Shown here: positions 45,400 to 58,051 of the stretch, one piece after another
Numbering within the stretch: position 1 is the first letter of the stretch
Layout of the letters: the number at the start of each line of letters is the position of its first letter
Assembly: GCA_009823395.1 (NCBI GenBank)
Contig: CM020520.1
Span: 1,035,001-1,099,000, forward strand
Length of the DNA: 64,000 nucleotides
Source: Thamnaconus septentrionalis
Taxonomy: Eukaryota; Chordata; Actinopteri; Tetraodontiformes; Monacanthidae
Direction of reading: 5' to 3'
Made by a program: the position numbers and the translations under genes
The notes under the pieces: generated by a model
What the model was told of the DNA's origin: nothing
Databases searched by the model: none
What the model saw: only the letters and a program-made list of their open reading frames with translations

Positions 45400-45645
45400 C
45401 TCGTTGGTTTGATTGGCTCGCTACTCTGCGTTTACTAGCAACAATGCTAAAGGGCTTGAGGTTGTTCCATCATGTTTGTGGAGGATTTAGCTTTAATACC
45501 ATAAGATTTTGCAGTGCATGCCTGCCTATGTTCCAGTAGAATCTCCTCACAGAGAGCCACTCATGTTCACCTGTGAGGCCTTGCTGACCAGAACCTTCTC
45601 ACCTCTTCTGTCTGACATCACGGAGCTGCAGGCTAGTTTGTTTTC

Positions 45646-45696
45646 TGTGCTGTGCTGTGCTGTGCTGTGCTGTGTGTGTGTGTGTGTGTGTGTGTG
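45646..45696. repeat. (TGTGC)n then (GT)n compound tract
   Basis: Five TGTGC units running into about twelve GT units. Confidence 0.95.
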
Positions 45697-45848
45697 GGTT
45701 CGGGAGCCTAGCCCTCCACCTCGGGTGCCAGTGCAGGCTTGAAGACTTGAAGACGACATGCAGCAGCGGCATCATCATCATTATTTTCCATGACAACACG
45801 TCTCCATGAGACGGTGGATCACCTGCAGGTGGATGTTTCTCTGGCTGG

Positions 45849-45851
<3 letters not shown>

Positions 45852-45879
<28 letters not shown>

Positions 45880-45893
45880 CCAGTATATATATA
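45852..45893. repeat. (AT)n microsatellite
   Basis: About twenty AT units broken once by CCAG. Confidence 0.95.
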
Positions 45894-47410
45894 TAGCTCA
45901 TACTTTATGATATTCTCCCACTAGTTCTGTTTTATTACAGATTTTCGTCTTTTTTGCTTTGAGACACGTCGACAGTAGAAAGACCGATTTCCAACTTGTG
46001 AATAATGATGATTTGAATGGTAACTGTGTGGTCTTGCTGAGATGTCAGGTGAGCTGAACCACATGACCTCCGCTGCACCACTTTCATTCAACAACAACAA
46101 ATGAATCCGCCAGCTCTCCGGGTCTCTTTGCTTTTTCTGTTTCCTGCTGTCTCCCTGTGTGGAGACAATGTGTCCCAGTCACCTTCAGTGGACAGTGAAG
46201 GGGCTGGAGGCAGGGTTACCTGCCTGCGACTCCCGAGGCGGGGGCTGGGAGGTTGGGCCGGGGGGAGGGAGGGGGGCTCCGCACCGCGGCGGCGACGGCA
46301 GCTTACCGAGGAGTCACATCCTGGCTGCCGCGCTCCGCCGCTTCCTTTGTTCTAATTTTCCATCTCTATCCCGCGGACATGATCCCCATTGTCAGTCATC
46401 AGCCCTGGCGATTGAATGGCCTCGTCCAAACCTCCCCGGAGGACGGCGGCTCTGGCTGCAGGGCTCAGCGGGAGGACGGGGGAGGAGGGGGAGGCAGGAT
46501 TAGAGGGGTGAGGTGAGGGTGAAGATATTTCTGCCTTCCGTCTCCAGTTCAGCAGCGCTTCAGACGCCTTTCTCTCTTCCATCCGGGCTGATCTTGGAAT
46601 CGCAGGCACGGTTGGATTTGTCAGACATGTTGTGTTAAAATGAAATATTGTGTTTGTGTGCGAGTGTTACTGCTTTGCGTCGGGCCTCGTCGCTTTACTC
46701 TTTACTCACATCCCCATTAGCTTCCACAGCTGCGATCGCTGATCTCCCTGGGGTCCACATAGCATAGAAACATTACAAAAACATACATACGTACATAGTC
46801 CACAGTACAAAAAGCAACTTTGCTCGACATGAAAGGTTCGTCCTCTAGACAAAAGTGGAATGTATAGCAGACGGCTCTTTGGTTTTTCTCGTTGGTCCAC
46901 ACTGAGATAAAAGTCACCTGCGGCCTGCTGGCTCTGCCTGTGTGCTCGCTTTATCTTCAAGCCAGAGCCACTCTGCTTCCAGCTCGCAGTCCTTTAGCGC
47001 CACGCAGCAAAGAAGCACCTCCTGCCAAGTGTCCTTCACCGCTTCACCATGACCGCCTTCCTTGACTTGCTAACACACGCCACACGACAAGCGGCAGCAG
47101 CAGTGGTTGCAGTGGGTGTGCGTGCATGCGTGCGTGTGTGTGTTTGCTGCACTCAGTTGTTTACACGAGGCCTGCGGCGCGTGGCCCTGCGTAGCTCAGC
47201 ACTCTGCAGGCCGTCGCTGCCTGTCTGTGGTCCCGCGGAGGGGCGCAGGTGGACAGATTGTGGCGGCGGTGGCGCCGCCTCGCGTGACCCGTGGACCCTT
47301 TTGTTGGACGTCGGTCCCACCGGACGTCTCTCTCGTGACGGGCCGCCCGGCGCTGAGCTGCAGAGCTGCAGAGACTCGGCACCCTGCTGGCAGGTTAAGT
47401 GCTGCTGACA

Positions 47411-47454
47411 GGAGGTGGAGGAGGAGGAGGAGGAGGAGGAGGAGGAGGAGGAGG
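47411..47454. repeat. (GGA)n array
   Basis: Fourteen GGA units with one GGT. Confidence 0.96.
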
Positions 47455-47680
47455 TGTTTCTATCACTGCCAGTGAATTTGTGCAGCCAGTTTTGTCAGAT
47501 TGCAGCTATTATTGCTGACTTCTCATCTGTTTTTTCCTGTTTTCAGCTTGATAGACGTTGCACTTCATCTCACAGTTTACACTAAAAGTGACTCGCAGAG
47601 GTTTGTGCTGTTTGATTGAATCCAATTCATTTCATCCCCGAGCGGCACTCTGCCATGGTAGTAGCACATCAGCGGACCTC

Positions 47681-47800
47681 ATGAACTGTGGTGGCCAGTC
47701 AGTCGTCCTTGTGGTGCTTTTCAGTTTGTTTCTGGCAACCTTTGCACAGGTGGCACCACAGCAGCCGTGTGAAGGAGTAGAATGCTTTGCAGATAAGTAA
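47681..47800 (+). other. Unproven exon-like ORF with signal peptide
   Basis: Thirty-nine codons from ATG to TAA. Residues 8-22 form a strong hydrophobic core (VVLVVLFSLFLATFA) with a good cleavage site after ATFA; the remainder (QVAPQQPCEGVECFADK) has two cysteines, as at the start of a secreted Cys-rich domain. A good acceptor (TTTTTTCCTGTTTTCAG) ends at 47546, and GATAA/GTAATC at the 3' end could be a weak donor, so this might be a first coding exon. I cannot name the family, the start context is poor, and chance cannot be excluded. Confidence 0.15.
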
Positions 47801-49556
47801 TCATGCAAAAACCTATTTTTGCAGCGTTTAAATAAAAATCACATTAGTTCACTCTGATCTCAATGCTGCGCAAAGCAAAATACTCTAATTGTACATTTCT
47901 AAAGTGATTTAGCAGATTTTTAATATTAGAGTTTAGCGGTAATGAGTAAAAGAGTTTCAAATCAATGTAGACAGGAGCTGGAGTATTAATGTTTTATTTA
48001 TTTTTTTGAACCCGATTCTGCGATGTTACCGACTGTCTCAATGGAGAAAAGTAGATAGAGAAATGGGCCAATTACGGTCCAGTATCTGAGTGTTTTCAGT
48101 GAAACACAATAAAGAAATGAAAAAGGTTGTCTTGTGAAAATAGCCTTGATCCTGCATCCATCTGGTGATAACGTGGCGAGGGAGAGCCGGGAGCTTCGTC
48201 TCCTCTCCGCCTCTCATAGGTTGATGGAGGCGGCGCTCGGCACGCTGGGTTCATTACGGCCCGCAGATGATAGTAATGGTGCGTCTTCATTCGCTGACTT
48301 ATCAGCCTCTTTCTGCTGAGAGTCCTCCCTTTTTTATTTCCCTTGCCTCTTTCTCTTGCTGCTCTTGTTCTAATTTCACTTGAGACGATGAAAACAAAGT
48401 GGCCACTTAAGAGAAGACACTTCCTCTGGATGCAGCTTTTGCACTTGGTTTGTTTGAAAGAACGCTGCCATGGTTGCAGCAGCATCCTCCCTCAAGTGAA
48501 CTCACTTATTTTTCTTTGTTTCGCCTCTTGTACTCATGCAAACAGGGTGTTTTTTTTTTCAGATCTGGGACTTTGAGGTTTGGTTTTCTGCGTGTGTACG
48601 CAGGAAGCTAGACAGGCAAGTGAGCTGCCAACCCCAAGGTTGCATAAAAGTGACCCCCTCCAGGCCTCCCGTTCTGTGTGTGTGAATGAATGCACGTTAT
48701 TTGCCGCTTCCATCACATTTTGGGCTGTGTTTGCACTTTTCTCCCACCACTGTCATTTACTCTGGCTGCTATTATGGAAATTCTGGGGGTGGTGGAGGAC
48801 CTTGAGCACATCCACAAAACCAGCGGCGGCTCAACTTTCTTACGAGGCAATGAGAACTTTTCTCAGCCAAAAGCCAAAAAGTACATTTCAGAGGCTTTAA
48901 AGGAGCCCGTAACACATTATTACTGTGAATATTGCCTCAAATGAAAAATGACAGAGCGGTCCTGCGGCGTTGGACTGTTTCACCCTAACCTTTAATAGCA
49001 GAAGGTGTTTTTATATTTTTTATTTGCGCTCCAGTAAACAAGATATTTTTTGATGGCTCCTCCGCCGGTCGCCTCCCACTGATCTCCCAGGTTCCTCCTC
49101 ATTATCAACCTCTCCTCTCCCAGCAGCACCAGGCAGCACCTTCAGGGATCTGGGGAGAATTTTACCTGAACCTCAAACGCCCACGCCTCTCTCCCTCTTT
49201 CTGTTCCTTTTTCCCCCTGCTGGCCTGGATTGATGACGGTGTGATTGCATCCCCACTGGCCTTGTTACGAGGAAGAGGAGGAGGGGAGGCGGGCCAGAGA
49301 TAGAAAATGGGTCGTTCTCCTCTGCAGGTCCTCCGTCAGACAGACACCGGTGCCACCATGTGACTAATGCTGTAAATGTGCCGGCGTGCTCGCCGCTTCC
49401 GGCCAATCAGGGCTCGGCTGCCCGTCTCCTTCGCTGCACGTCCCGCAGAAAGCAATTTCACCGTTTTTGTCTTGCTCGTTTTTGGGTTTTCTTTATTAAA
49501 CACACATTTGAAAATGCGGGCTGCCATTTTGGCGGCAAACTCGGACCTCGACTTCT

Positions 49557-49574
49557 AAAAAAAAAAAAAAAAAA
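49557..49574. repeat. Poly(A), 18 bases
   Basis: Uninterrupted A run. Confidence 0.95.
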
Positions 49575-50322
49575 CATAAAAAGCTTGTGTGAGACTTTGC
49601 GGGGAGTGGCAGTGGGTGTTTCGTGTCCAGCGGAGCGGCTGAGAGTGTCAGCTCGTGCTCTCTGCGGGGTAATGAAGACTTTTAGCACATGGCCGCGGTT
49701 GGCTCAGCCCCCGCTGTCACACTTGCTCACATCACCACGTCCAGCCACGGTGAGAGTCAGCCAGCTGGAAAACCTGCCTGCCATTGTCCTGCAAAATGGA
49801 CCTTGGTCTGCAGGGACAGAGGCAGTGGGGGCGAGTGGAGGCAGGCGAGGTGGGGAATTGAAATAAATAAATGGGAAAATACATTTTTAGCTTGGTATGG
49901 TGGTTGGTGATTTATGATCCTAGCAAGCGTTCAACTCCTTTAAGTTGATGAGATAAAATACTCCTCCATCCTACAAATTGCATGCTTTTCTATTTCTTAT
50001 TTTTCTCCCAGCCTGTGTCTTTACTGTAAGTCCAAAATATAATTATGATGTTACCACGTCAAGGTGTGAAGTAGTCTGCATGTCTAAAACCATCCTTGAA
50101 ACAAACAACAACAAAAAACAAACTGAGATAATTAAACTTCTGCCTGCGGCAAATAAACCACATCACACATTTTGAACAATTTCCTTCTTGTAATTGAATA
50201 AAAAAAATACTCATCTTGTTTAAAAAAAAATAAATCAGTCTTTTTTTCAATCTTTTTTCTCACACATTTGTATTTTTTCCTTTGGGATTTACCTTCACTT
50301 TAAACACGCTCATGGCAACGGA

Positions 50323-50338
50323 TTTTTTTTTTTTTTTT
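50323..50338. repeat. Poly(T), 16 bases
   Basis: Uninterrupted T run. Confidence 0.95.
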
Positions 50339-50413
50339 CGACTGGCCGGCTTAAACTAGGATTAACTGTATTGGATGTGTGCATTTAATCTGTGCAGCCC
50401 TTTAAAGGAGGCG

Positions 50414-50465
50414 GCTGCTGCTGCTGCTGCTGCTGCTGCTGCCTCTGCTGCCGCTGCCGCTGCTG
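50414..50465. repeat. (CTG)n array, interrupted
   Basis: Nine pure CTG units then CTC and CCG interruptions; about seventeen triplets in all. Confidence 0.95.
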
Positions 50466-51589
50466 GAGTCCCTGGTAGCATCTGTCCTCACCCGCAAAAC
50501 ATTTATTATTTATTCTTCTTTGAGAGCACAAAAGTGTTTTTGTGTGTGACAGGTGGAGCGATATCAGGATGGATTCTCAAAGTGCAGAGTCTTTTCTCCT
50601 CTTTGCACACTTCAGGGCATCCTGTCACTGCAGATTTGTTTAAAGAGCGCCGTCGGTCCCTGCGAGACTCTTATTGCTCCCCGGCTTCACTCCTTGTTAG
50701 TCTATTAGGATCAGTGACCACAGCGGCGCTCCAGCCTTGGCAGCTGACAGCCATAATAGTTCCCATGTTGCCTCCTCGCTAACTTAAATTACCGTAGTTC
50801 TCCGGCCAGATGAGGAGGCGCAGGGAGAAACAGGGCTTGTTTGTTCTGTTTAATCCTGTTCTGCCAGACGCCAGAGGAGGGCTGAGTGACAGTGTTTGAA
50901 GAATGTCTAATCTCTGAGGGCTTGAGTTGACATTCAGGCACTCTAAGGGTGACGGGGTGACGTGCCAGCCCGCTGACGACTCGTTAAAATGGAAATGGCT
51001 GAAAAAAACGGTGAACAAGTCGAAGGTCCTGCTGCTGGTTCCTCAAAAGACCCCTTGTTTGTGTTTGTTTGATAAACATGTGACCACCTACAGGTACAGC
51101 AACAAGTGTATGGTGACTGCCTTCCAGTGCCTCTGTAGCACCCCCTGCAGATGGAGCCATGCCAAGTCACTGACTCAGCTGATTTTGCATGTTTTTAATG
51201 ATCGCTATTAGATGAAGACAGCATATTTTAATGTGCTAGTTTGAACTTGGTTATGAACTTGGTGTGTGTGTGTGTGTGTGTAATATTTGATGCAACTTGA
51301 GGATTCGTCCCGTTTTAATCTGCGACCTGGATTGTCTGCCTTGCTAATCCATTCACGTTTATTGATATGTATTTATTCCTTCATCCATTTATCATCATAC
51401 TCACAAACATCACTTGCCAGATGCTTTGGCATCCCACCCTGCTCCCACAATTCCTTGCAGCCACCAGAGTCAACCCCCGCAGCAGCGTCAGCGGCAACTT
51501 CTGTTAAGATTTCCACCCGCATGTTGATATTTTTCAACGGGACGGAAGTGCGGAGATAATCAGAATCATCTCAATGATGCAGCAGGGTG
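50466..51589. other. Non-coding stretch, no gene seen
   Basis: Unique sequence with a GT tract at 51261-51281. A Cys-containing frame ending at 51211 is not recognisable as a known domain. Confidence 0.5.
51261..51281. repeat. (GT)n microsatellite
   Basis: Ten GT units. Confidence 0.94.
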
Positions 51590-51860
51590 TGGGTGGGAGG
51601 GTCAAACTGTGGCGCTGATAAATATGCAAATGTCCCTTCCCGGATACCTCTTTGTCCTGATTGTGTTGTCTCACTTTGCATGGCTACAGATCCTTATCCA
51701 CGGGCACATTTCCATCACTGTGACAAATTGCTGCAATTACCCTGATGAAGCTCAAGAATGACACCATTATGATGATGTAATAATGAGACCAGCCCACCTG
51801 ACAGCTTCTAATAGGAAAGTGCCGCAGGACATTTGGGTGATGAATGAGCGCCGCTCGGTG
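51590..51860. promoter_or_regulatory. Candidate conserved non-coding block
   Basis: Repeat-free. GATAAATATGCAAATG includes a POU octamer (51624-51631); further right are CAATTACCCTGATGAAG, an ATTATGATGATGTAATAATGAG run and CACCTG E-box-like sites. No frame is open. The dense mixture of AT-rich factor motifs in unique sequence is typical of vertebrate developmental enhancers; conservation not tested. Confidence 0.3.
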
Positions 51861-51995
51861 CGCTTTGCCTCTTTGCCTCTTTGCATTTTTTTTGGTGAGA
51901 CTCAGCCCTCACCTGGGTCTAAATAAACCCTCCCTGCGGGTGCGAGGAGTTCACCAGCGCTCCAGTCTGAGATGAAAAACTTGTTCATCTTCCCG

Positions 51996-52015
51996 AAAAA
52001 AAAAAAAAAAAAAAA
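51996..52015. repeat. Poly(A), 20 bases
   Basis: Uninterrupted A run. Confidence 0.95.
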
Positions 52016-53020
52016 GTAATATCCTGTCAGGTGCTACCTGCAGATGGTGGGACCTGATTGCCAGCATATCTATTAAATTGGATGTAAAAAGTGTAAACTG
52101 TGCAAACGCTGCTTTCTAATATCCTAACAGGCATCAGTCGGATGGAGTTTTAGCGCGGCTCTGGGCTGACCCCTCCAGCCACCTCTGACAATTTAGGAAG
52201 CGCGCTTTATACAAGTGATAATGGCTAAATTGCAGGGACTATCTTGGATTAGATCTCATGGGCCAAAACTCATTTGCAGCCTGGAGAGTCGCTAGGTTTC
52301 ATTTGGAACTTCCAACCTCACAGACTTTGTCTAATTGTCTATCCCGTTGTACAAAAAACAGTATGCACATTTAAAAAAAAAAAAAAAAACAGGATGTTGT
52401 GGGCGGAGTCTTGAGATCACAAGTTTTTAATTCATCTGATTTGTTTCTCAGATTGATGACCTTGAAAAAATATCTGCCGTGAAAAATTCAAACACATTAT
52501 TATTGCTTTTTGTTGTTCCTGATGATTTTTTTTCCTCTTTTCTTTTGCCTCGACGTTGTCCTACAACACGAAAACCCCGGTTTGGCGTTGGTGTCATTTT
52601 TTTTAGTGGTAGACAGAGTTTGGCTGCCAAAGAGTGAAATGTTCTGATACCAGTCAGAGGCGTGTGCGTTTGTGACGCTCTGCCGAGTCCATTAGCCTCA
52701 GAGGTTTGATTCGGCTTTATTAGGACTATTTGTGGGGCCCCCCCGCCGGCCCTGGACGAGCGGCTGAGAGCGGCGAGCGGCGGCGGACCCCTCGCTGCTC
52801 CTCTAATGGGCCCGCCGGCCGCCTCGATGTCATAACGGCCTCTCAGAGCGGCTGCCGCAATAAGACCGACAGACGTGGCCCAGAGCCGGCGGTGGCTGAC
52901 AGCACATCAAATATGGATGTCCTGTCGACCGCTCGCCTAATGTGTTTGTTCATAAGCGGCGAGCGCATTAAAGGCTGCAGAGAGTCGCCCGAGGATCGCT
53001 GCTTTTTCTCCAAGTGAGTG
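52016..53020. other. Non-coding stretch, partly enhancer-like
   Basis: 52140-52340 is repeat-free with TTGGATTAGATCTCATGGGC-type AT/GC islands and looks regulatory. A second A run lies at 52371-52389. 52.73-53.0 kb is CpG-rich with a donor-like AA/GTGAGTGATG at 53014 but no recognisable protein before it. Confidence 0.4.
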
Positions 53021-56000
53021 ATGATTCGCCATGCAGCAGATTATGATGCCATCTCATATTCATGGCCTCTAACAACCCCAACTTATATTTAAGAACCATT
53101 TTGAACTAATTTCAGTCTCTCATAAAATGACAGTGTCGATTTATCACGGATGGGATCTGCTGCTCCGTCTTTTCTTTCCTTCTTTCTTTTCTGCTTGGTC
53201 CAGGGTGCATGAATGCCTCCCCATCAATCTAATGAAATTTGCCTTCACACAGCATGAAAATCAAAACTTTCCTCCTGATTCAAGACTCACACTTTCATGG
53301 CCAGATTATAATTTGTTCATCCATCTAACAGAGCAGCAAGAGATTCGTTAAAGTCCGACAAAAAAAATCCTGTCGCTCCCCAGAAAACAGCTCCGTTTAG
53401 AGCTTCCTGTGAAGGACCTCTGCCTGGCTGGATGGGGGGGGTCACTGACCCGGGAGAGGTATCACTGAAGAATCAGTGGCCTTTGTGACCTCACAAGGGG
53501 CTGATTGGTGATCCAGCACACAGTCCCTGAAAAGCTGAGTCAACAGAAGTGAGATGGATTTTCTTTTCACTGATAACATGGAAACACTGTTACCAGTGTG
53601 GGAGCGGTGACAGCCCATAATACTAAGGTACGGCACACTGTGGCAGGGAAGTCAATATGATTTTAAGAGACCCTAAAGATAAAATAATAGTGAAAAAAAG
53701 AAGAAGAAGCGTATAAATTAGCATTGGTTTTATACGACAGGGGCTGCACACTTTACGAGGAGACATCGTAGACGTGTCGCTGTTTATTGGAGGCAGTGGA
53801 CACGGTATTTTCACACCACCTCTACTAGTTCTTTTTCTAACGCAGCCGGATAGAAATGTGGCATCAGCAGAAATCCTCCTTCCGCCTCATTGCTCCCATC
53901 TGTCCAGAAACACCAGCAGTTTGCGCCAGATGCAAACGTTACTGCCGGACCCACCGACCCACCGACCACCTGCTCGACTTGTTTTTGTTTGGGAGGGTTG
54001 CTTGCCAACATGGCATCCTGACGCTGTTGGATGTTGCATGCCTCACCCCATTTTGTAGGCATCCTGTGGTCACGCGACGTCACTCAGGGGTTAGAAAACA
54101 GTTTTGAAAAGAAATCAGCATCAGACGAGCAACTTTTTAATTGGCTGGTTTGGGTTTTGAGAGGACAGAGTTTGAGTTTGTTGAAGAATGGGGGAATATT
54201 TGCATTTTCGCTCGCCCCAGCCCAAGCTGGGGGTATTTCCCGGGAAAATATCCCCATTGTCCTTCCTTTGAAGTGTGTCTCTAGGAAATTTCCATTTCAA
54301 GAGCCTTCGCCAGTGCCAGGATCTGGACACTCTGCGCTCAACCGTGAGCATGCAAAACAAAAAGGATGAAAGGGGCAAGATGGGATCCAGCCAAAACGTC
54401 AAGCGGTGTTTTTTGTTCTTCTTCTTGTTGTTACAAACTCCAATCAAGCGCAGCTTTGTGGAAGAGCCAAACATCAGCGTCCTCAAAACTCTCTCTCAGA
54501 TCGTTTAGAGCGTGCTGTCTCGCTGCATCGTCGCGCCGCAGACTGTGAACCCGGAGAGGTGTGCGTTAGCGTCACTCGCTCGCTCGTGACTCGTTATCTG
54601 GAAAGGCTTCAAGTGGAGGCTGTTAGCAGCGGGAATGAAGCGGCGGCGGCGCTCCTGCATTGAGTGGCGTGGCACCGCGGGGGATCTTTTTCTTGATCAC
54701 TGCGGATTTCATCCGGGAGCCTGATATTCATCACCTGCGTGGAGATAAACCGCACGTGTCTGATGTGCGACGTCGCCTCTTGTTTCTCCCCGCATGCGTC
54801 TGCACGCCGTGTACTCTGCTCAGCTTTCAAGAGAAAGTTCACCCTGAGCGCCGTCGACAGAGGCTCCATCTTCTGAATCCGCAGTTTGTGGGGTTTTTTC
54901 GGATGTCTAGAAATCCACCCCCTGGTTGCCTTCAAGTCGCTCTTTGCACTTTATGCTCTTTTTACTGCTTGTGTGTGTCGTGCAAGTGTCCACAAGACTC
55001 AAGGTGTTGATGCTAATGCCGTGTCTCTAGCCAAAATATCCACTCTGGCCTCCTGAAGAGGAGCATCAGCGAGCATTGCAACATTTTCCTCCAACATTTT
55101 CTCATTTCTTGCGCAGTGCAGAGTTGAAATGAACTTCACACACCGTCTCCCTAATGTTCCTCCGCAGGCCGTCTTCCAGCGGGGTGTGCACAGACACAGC
55201 GAAGTCGCCTTCTTGCACTTGCTAACATGAATGTGGATCCCGTGCAGCAGCTCTCAGTTAATGTTTTTGTGGGTAAAAAAAACCCCAATGTGGTCATGTT
55301 GCTGCTGCTGAGAGAGAGAGAGAGAGAGAGAGCGATTGGAAACTTGCATGATGGAGCCATGTTTTGTTTTTCTTTTCGCATGAAATCAGCGAAACTCCAG
55401 CTCAGCTATAAGCACAGTGGTTGATATATGTGGAGGAATTTTCAATTCGTCCATCCAGGAAGGAAGGAAGGATGGAAGGAAGTAAACATTCCTACGTGGT
55501 GGAAAACACCTTCATGCAAATTGCTGCCTGGCCTGACTATAAATGACACGATAAGCGCGGACTAAGCGTCTGACGGGTTAGTTGCACGTCTGCTCTAATT
55601 GGAGGCTTCGGAAGACGTGACTTTTCTTTTTTTTAATCCCCTGAGAGCGATTACAAGCATGCTGCAGCCTAATCCATTGACTTTACAATGCGGCTGCAAG
55701 ATGAATGTTTATTGGCGCTAATCCCCGGCTGTGATATATATACGGGCGTTGCCTCTCGTTCAGTTCCCCCCTTCACCCCCGAAAAAAAGAAAAAAAATCA
55801 GGCGCTCCAAGCCGTTCTTCTGCATGCAGGCGCCACCCGGCTGTCAATCTTTTCATACAGCATTTATTTATTTACCTGCCGATGGCTCCTCACCGTCGGC
55901 CTTCATAAAGTATTTCTTGTGTCGGCGTTGACACCTTCTTAGAGGAGCATCAAGGCTGTGTCCGGGTGAGCTGTCAGCGGAGCCTAACGGATGTCGGCGT

Positions 56001-57221
56001 CGTCTCTTCACTGCCGCGGCCACACGGGGTCCGTTACAGGCAAGCAGCGGCTGAATTTCCACCACGTATTTCACTCCCACCCAAAGTTAGATGCCCTGAT
56101 TTATCGGGGCGGGGGGTGCAAAGGGGTATACGAGTCACTCCTCTATCCGTCACTCCTCTTCACGTCTTACTCCAGAGTACGGACAGTAAGTACCTCCTTC
56201 AAGCCAGTGTTCTGGCACACGGCTGCTGTGATTCTTCATGGCACTCAAAGCGGATGGAAGTTGGGGCACAAGTCGAACTGATTGCTGAAGCATTTGACAG
56301 CGACTGCATGTGGGCAGGACCATGGGGAAATTCAAGAGCGAAGCTATCGCCGACCGCGCAGTCATTAGCTCATTAACGTGTGATGCTCACTGACAAGGTG
56401 AGTCCAGTAACGCTTCCTGCCAAGCACGACTCGGCCATATCTGTTTGGGACGATGCACAATATCAACAGTTTTCTCTTGTAAATCTGCAACCAGCTGCGC
56501 GAATGAGTCATCACATTTCAAAGGCGGTGGCCGCTCAGGGAACAAGCGGAAAAACATCTGCGGCATCAGCATGAAACAGGTCAGTTTCTGGACGAGCTTC
56601 CGAGGGTCCGCGATGGCGGCCAGCTCAGAGGAAGGAGGTCACCGTTACCAGTTCAAACCCGCCATTAGCGTGTCTGAAGTGGTTTGTGCTTGCGCTGTTG
56701 TCCTTGCAGAGCAGACCTTGACTGGTCCAAGGACTCCCAGAGTGCACGGCCAGGACCACGATGAAGGCAGCGGCTGCCGCTGGAGTTTTAACCCGCCACC
56801 TCTCGAGCTCCTGGTGACACTCGGTCACAAGCTATGCTGCGCGTCATGCACTCACTCTCTTATTTCATTTGATTTTTTTGACATCAGCGCCAACTAATAA
56901 TGTGCCGCCCAAGCCAGTGAATGCATGACGGACATGAGGTGTGAAGGATGTGCGCTGGGTGCAGTTGTCGAGGCCGAGAGGGCAGCTTGTTTGCCAGCTG
57001 TTGGCTCGGCACATCGAGTCGTCTGCGGGTCAGAAGATGTGCACGCATTGGCTGGACTTGCAATAAATGAGAAGGGACAAGTGGAGGAGCGTCACATGGT
57101 CAAGGTGCATCACTTTTCTGCAGCTTTTAGCAAACGCACATCATCAGCAGGTTCGCTGCACTAAATGAACAACCAGTGCCAAATGTTTAACAAAATGATA
57201 ATGCACATTGTGTCCACCTAC
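53021..57221. other. Non-coding stretch, no gene confirmed
   Basis: Low in microsatellites apart from a GA tract at 55311-55333. POU octamers lie at 54198-54205 (inverted) and 55514-55521. The donor-like ACAAG/GTGAGTCC at 56391-56400 has no recognisable exon before it. Frames are short and carry no known domain. Confidence 0.5.
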
Positions 57222-57411
57222 TTAAAAAAAAAAAAAAGTGCACATGTGGGCTGAAGGTCGTCCAGAGTACAAACTCCCCGTCTGCAGCTGCAGTGACGAC
57301 TCAGTGATGCCCGGTCACTGCGGCCCTTGAGAGATTCTGCAGCGGCCATCATCCAGATTGCTGAGGGCGTTTTAATCAAACCCTGCAAAAGGGAACCTCA
57401 TACATGGTCGA

Positions 57412-57448
57412 ATATGTGTGTGTGTGTCACACACATACACACACATAT
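57412..57448. repeat. Inverted GT/CA hairpin
   Basis: ATATGTGTGTGTGTGT on the left faces ACACACATACACACACATAT on the right with about 11 perfectly paired outer bases, a natural GT/CA cruciform. Confidence 0.8.
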
Positions 57449-57529
57449 GCAGAAGTGCCCAGAAAGAAAGAGAGGGAGAGGGGTGAAAAAACACACCGGC
57501 AAAGTGATTTGCCTATTTACTCTTTTATA

Positions 57530-57690
57530 GACAGAGCAGCTAGTTGATGCAAATGAGGTGCATCAAACACATCGCATGCCTGCGTCTCGTCGGAATGACT
57601 TCAGCGCCATAAAATAAACAAGACGGCAGATTAGGTGCGCAGGAAATAACGCTCTTAAATGAAGTGTTGTGATTGTGTGACATCATCAAC
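57530..57690. promoter_or_regulatory. Candidate conserved non-coding block
   Basis: Repeat-free sequence with a POU octamer (57547-57554), CATAAAATAAACAAG and GCAGATTAGG motifs. Composition suggests an enhancer; conservation untested. Confidence 0.25.
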
Positions 57691-57697
57691 TCCCCCC

Positions 57698-57730
<33 letters not shown>
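57698..57730. repeat. (CT)n microsatellite
   Basis: Sixteen CT units with one GT. Confidence 0.95.
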
Positions 57731-57879
57731 ATTCTCGGTCTCTCATTTAAAAGAAGCGCACCAATAAATCCATCACTGGAAACGACTCTTCCCATCACAG
57801 CAGGCGAGACGCAGAGCGGTTGCAACCTTCTTCTCTCTCTTTTTTCTTCAATGTTTGAATTTTCAACCCATTTGGTTCT

Positions 57880-57995
57880 GACACCAGATAAGAATAAACA
57901 AGGCTCATTAGCATGAGTCTAATGAGATCTCTACCACGTCTGTGTAATTAGCTCCAAAAAGATCTTTTCACATCTCTCAGCTCACATCAAAAGGG

Positions 57996-58002
<7 letters not shown>
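57880..58002. promoter_or_regulatory. Candidate conserved non-coding block
   Basis: CAGATAAGAATAAACAAGG, CATTAGCATGAGTCTAATGAG and GTGTAATTAGC lie within 90 bases between two CT tracts; GATA-, SOX- and homeobox-like sites. Untested. Confidence 0.25.
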
Positions 58003-58047
<45 letters not shown>

Positions 58048-58051
58048 TCTG
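58003..58051. repeat. (CT)n microsatellite, 49 bp
   Basis: CT units with one GT interruption. Confidence 0.95.

Larger units (their letters stand above)
45400..47410. other. Non-coding stretch, no gene confirmed
   Basis: Contains TGTGC/GT and AT tracts. 46.2-46.5 kb and 47.1-47.4 kb are GC- and CpG-rich with frames open on several strands at once, which argues for composition and not coding. Confidence 0.5.
47801..50413. other. Non-coding stretch, no gene confirmed
   Basis: AT-rich near 47.8-48.1 kb and 50.0-50.35 kb. An ATG frame of 56 codons at 48774-48944 lies in repeat-free sequence but matches nothing I know. Poly(A) (49557-49574) and poly(T) (50323-50338) runs are present. Confidence 0.5.

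Noticed and set aside
47558..47680. N-terminal extension of the 47.7-kb frame
   Set aside because: It would begin at TTG; the signal-peptide start is the ATG at 47681.
52730..53017. 95-codon frame ending near a donor-like site
   Set aside because: CpG-rich composition favours open frames; no conserved residues or acceptor were found.
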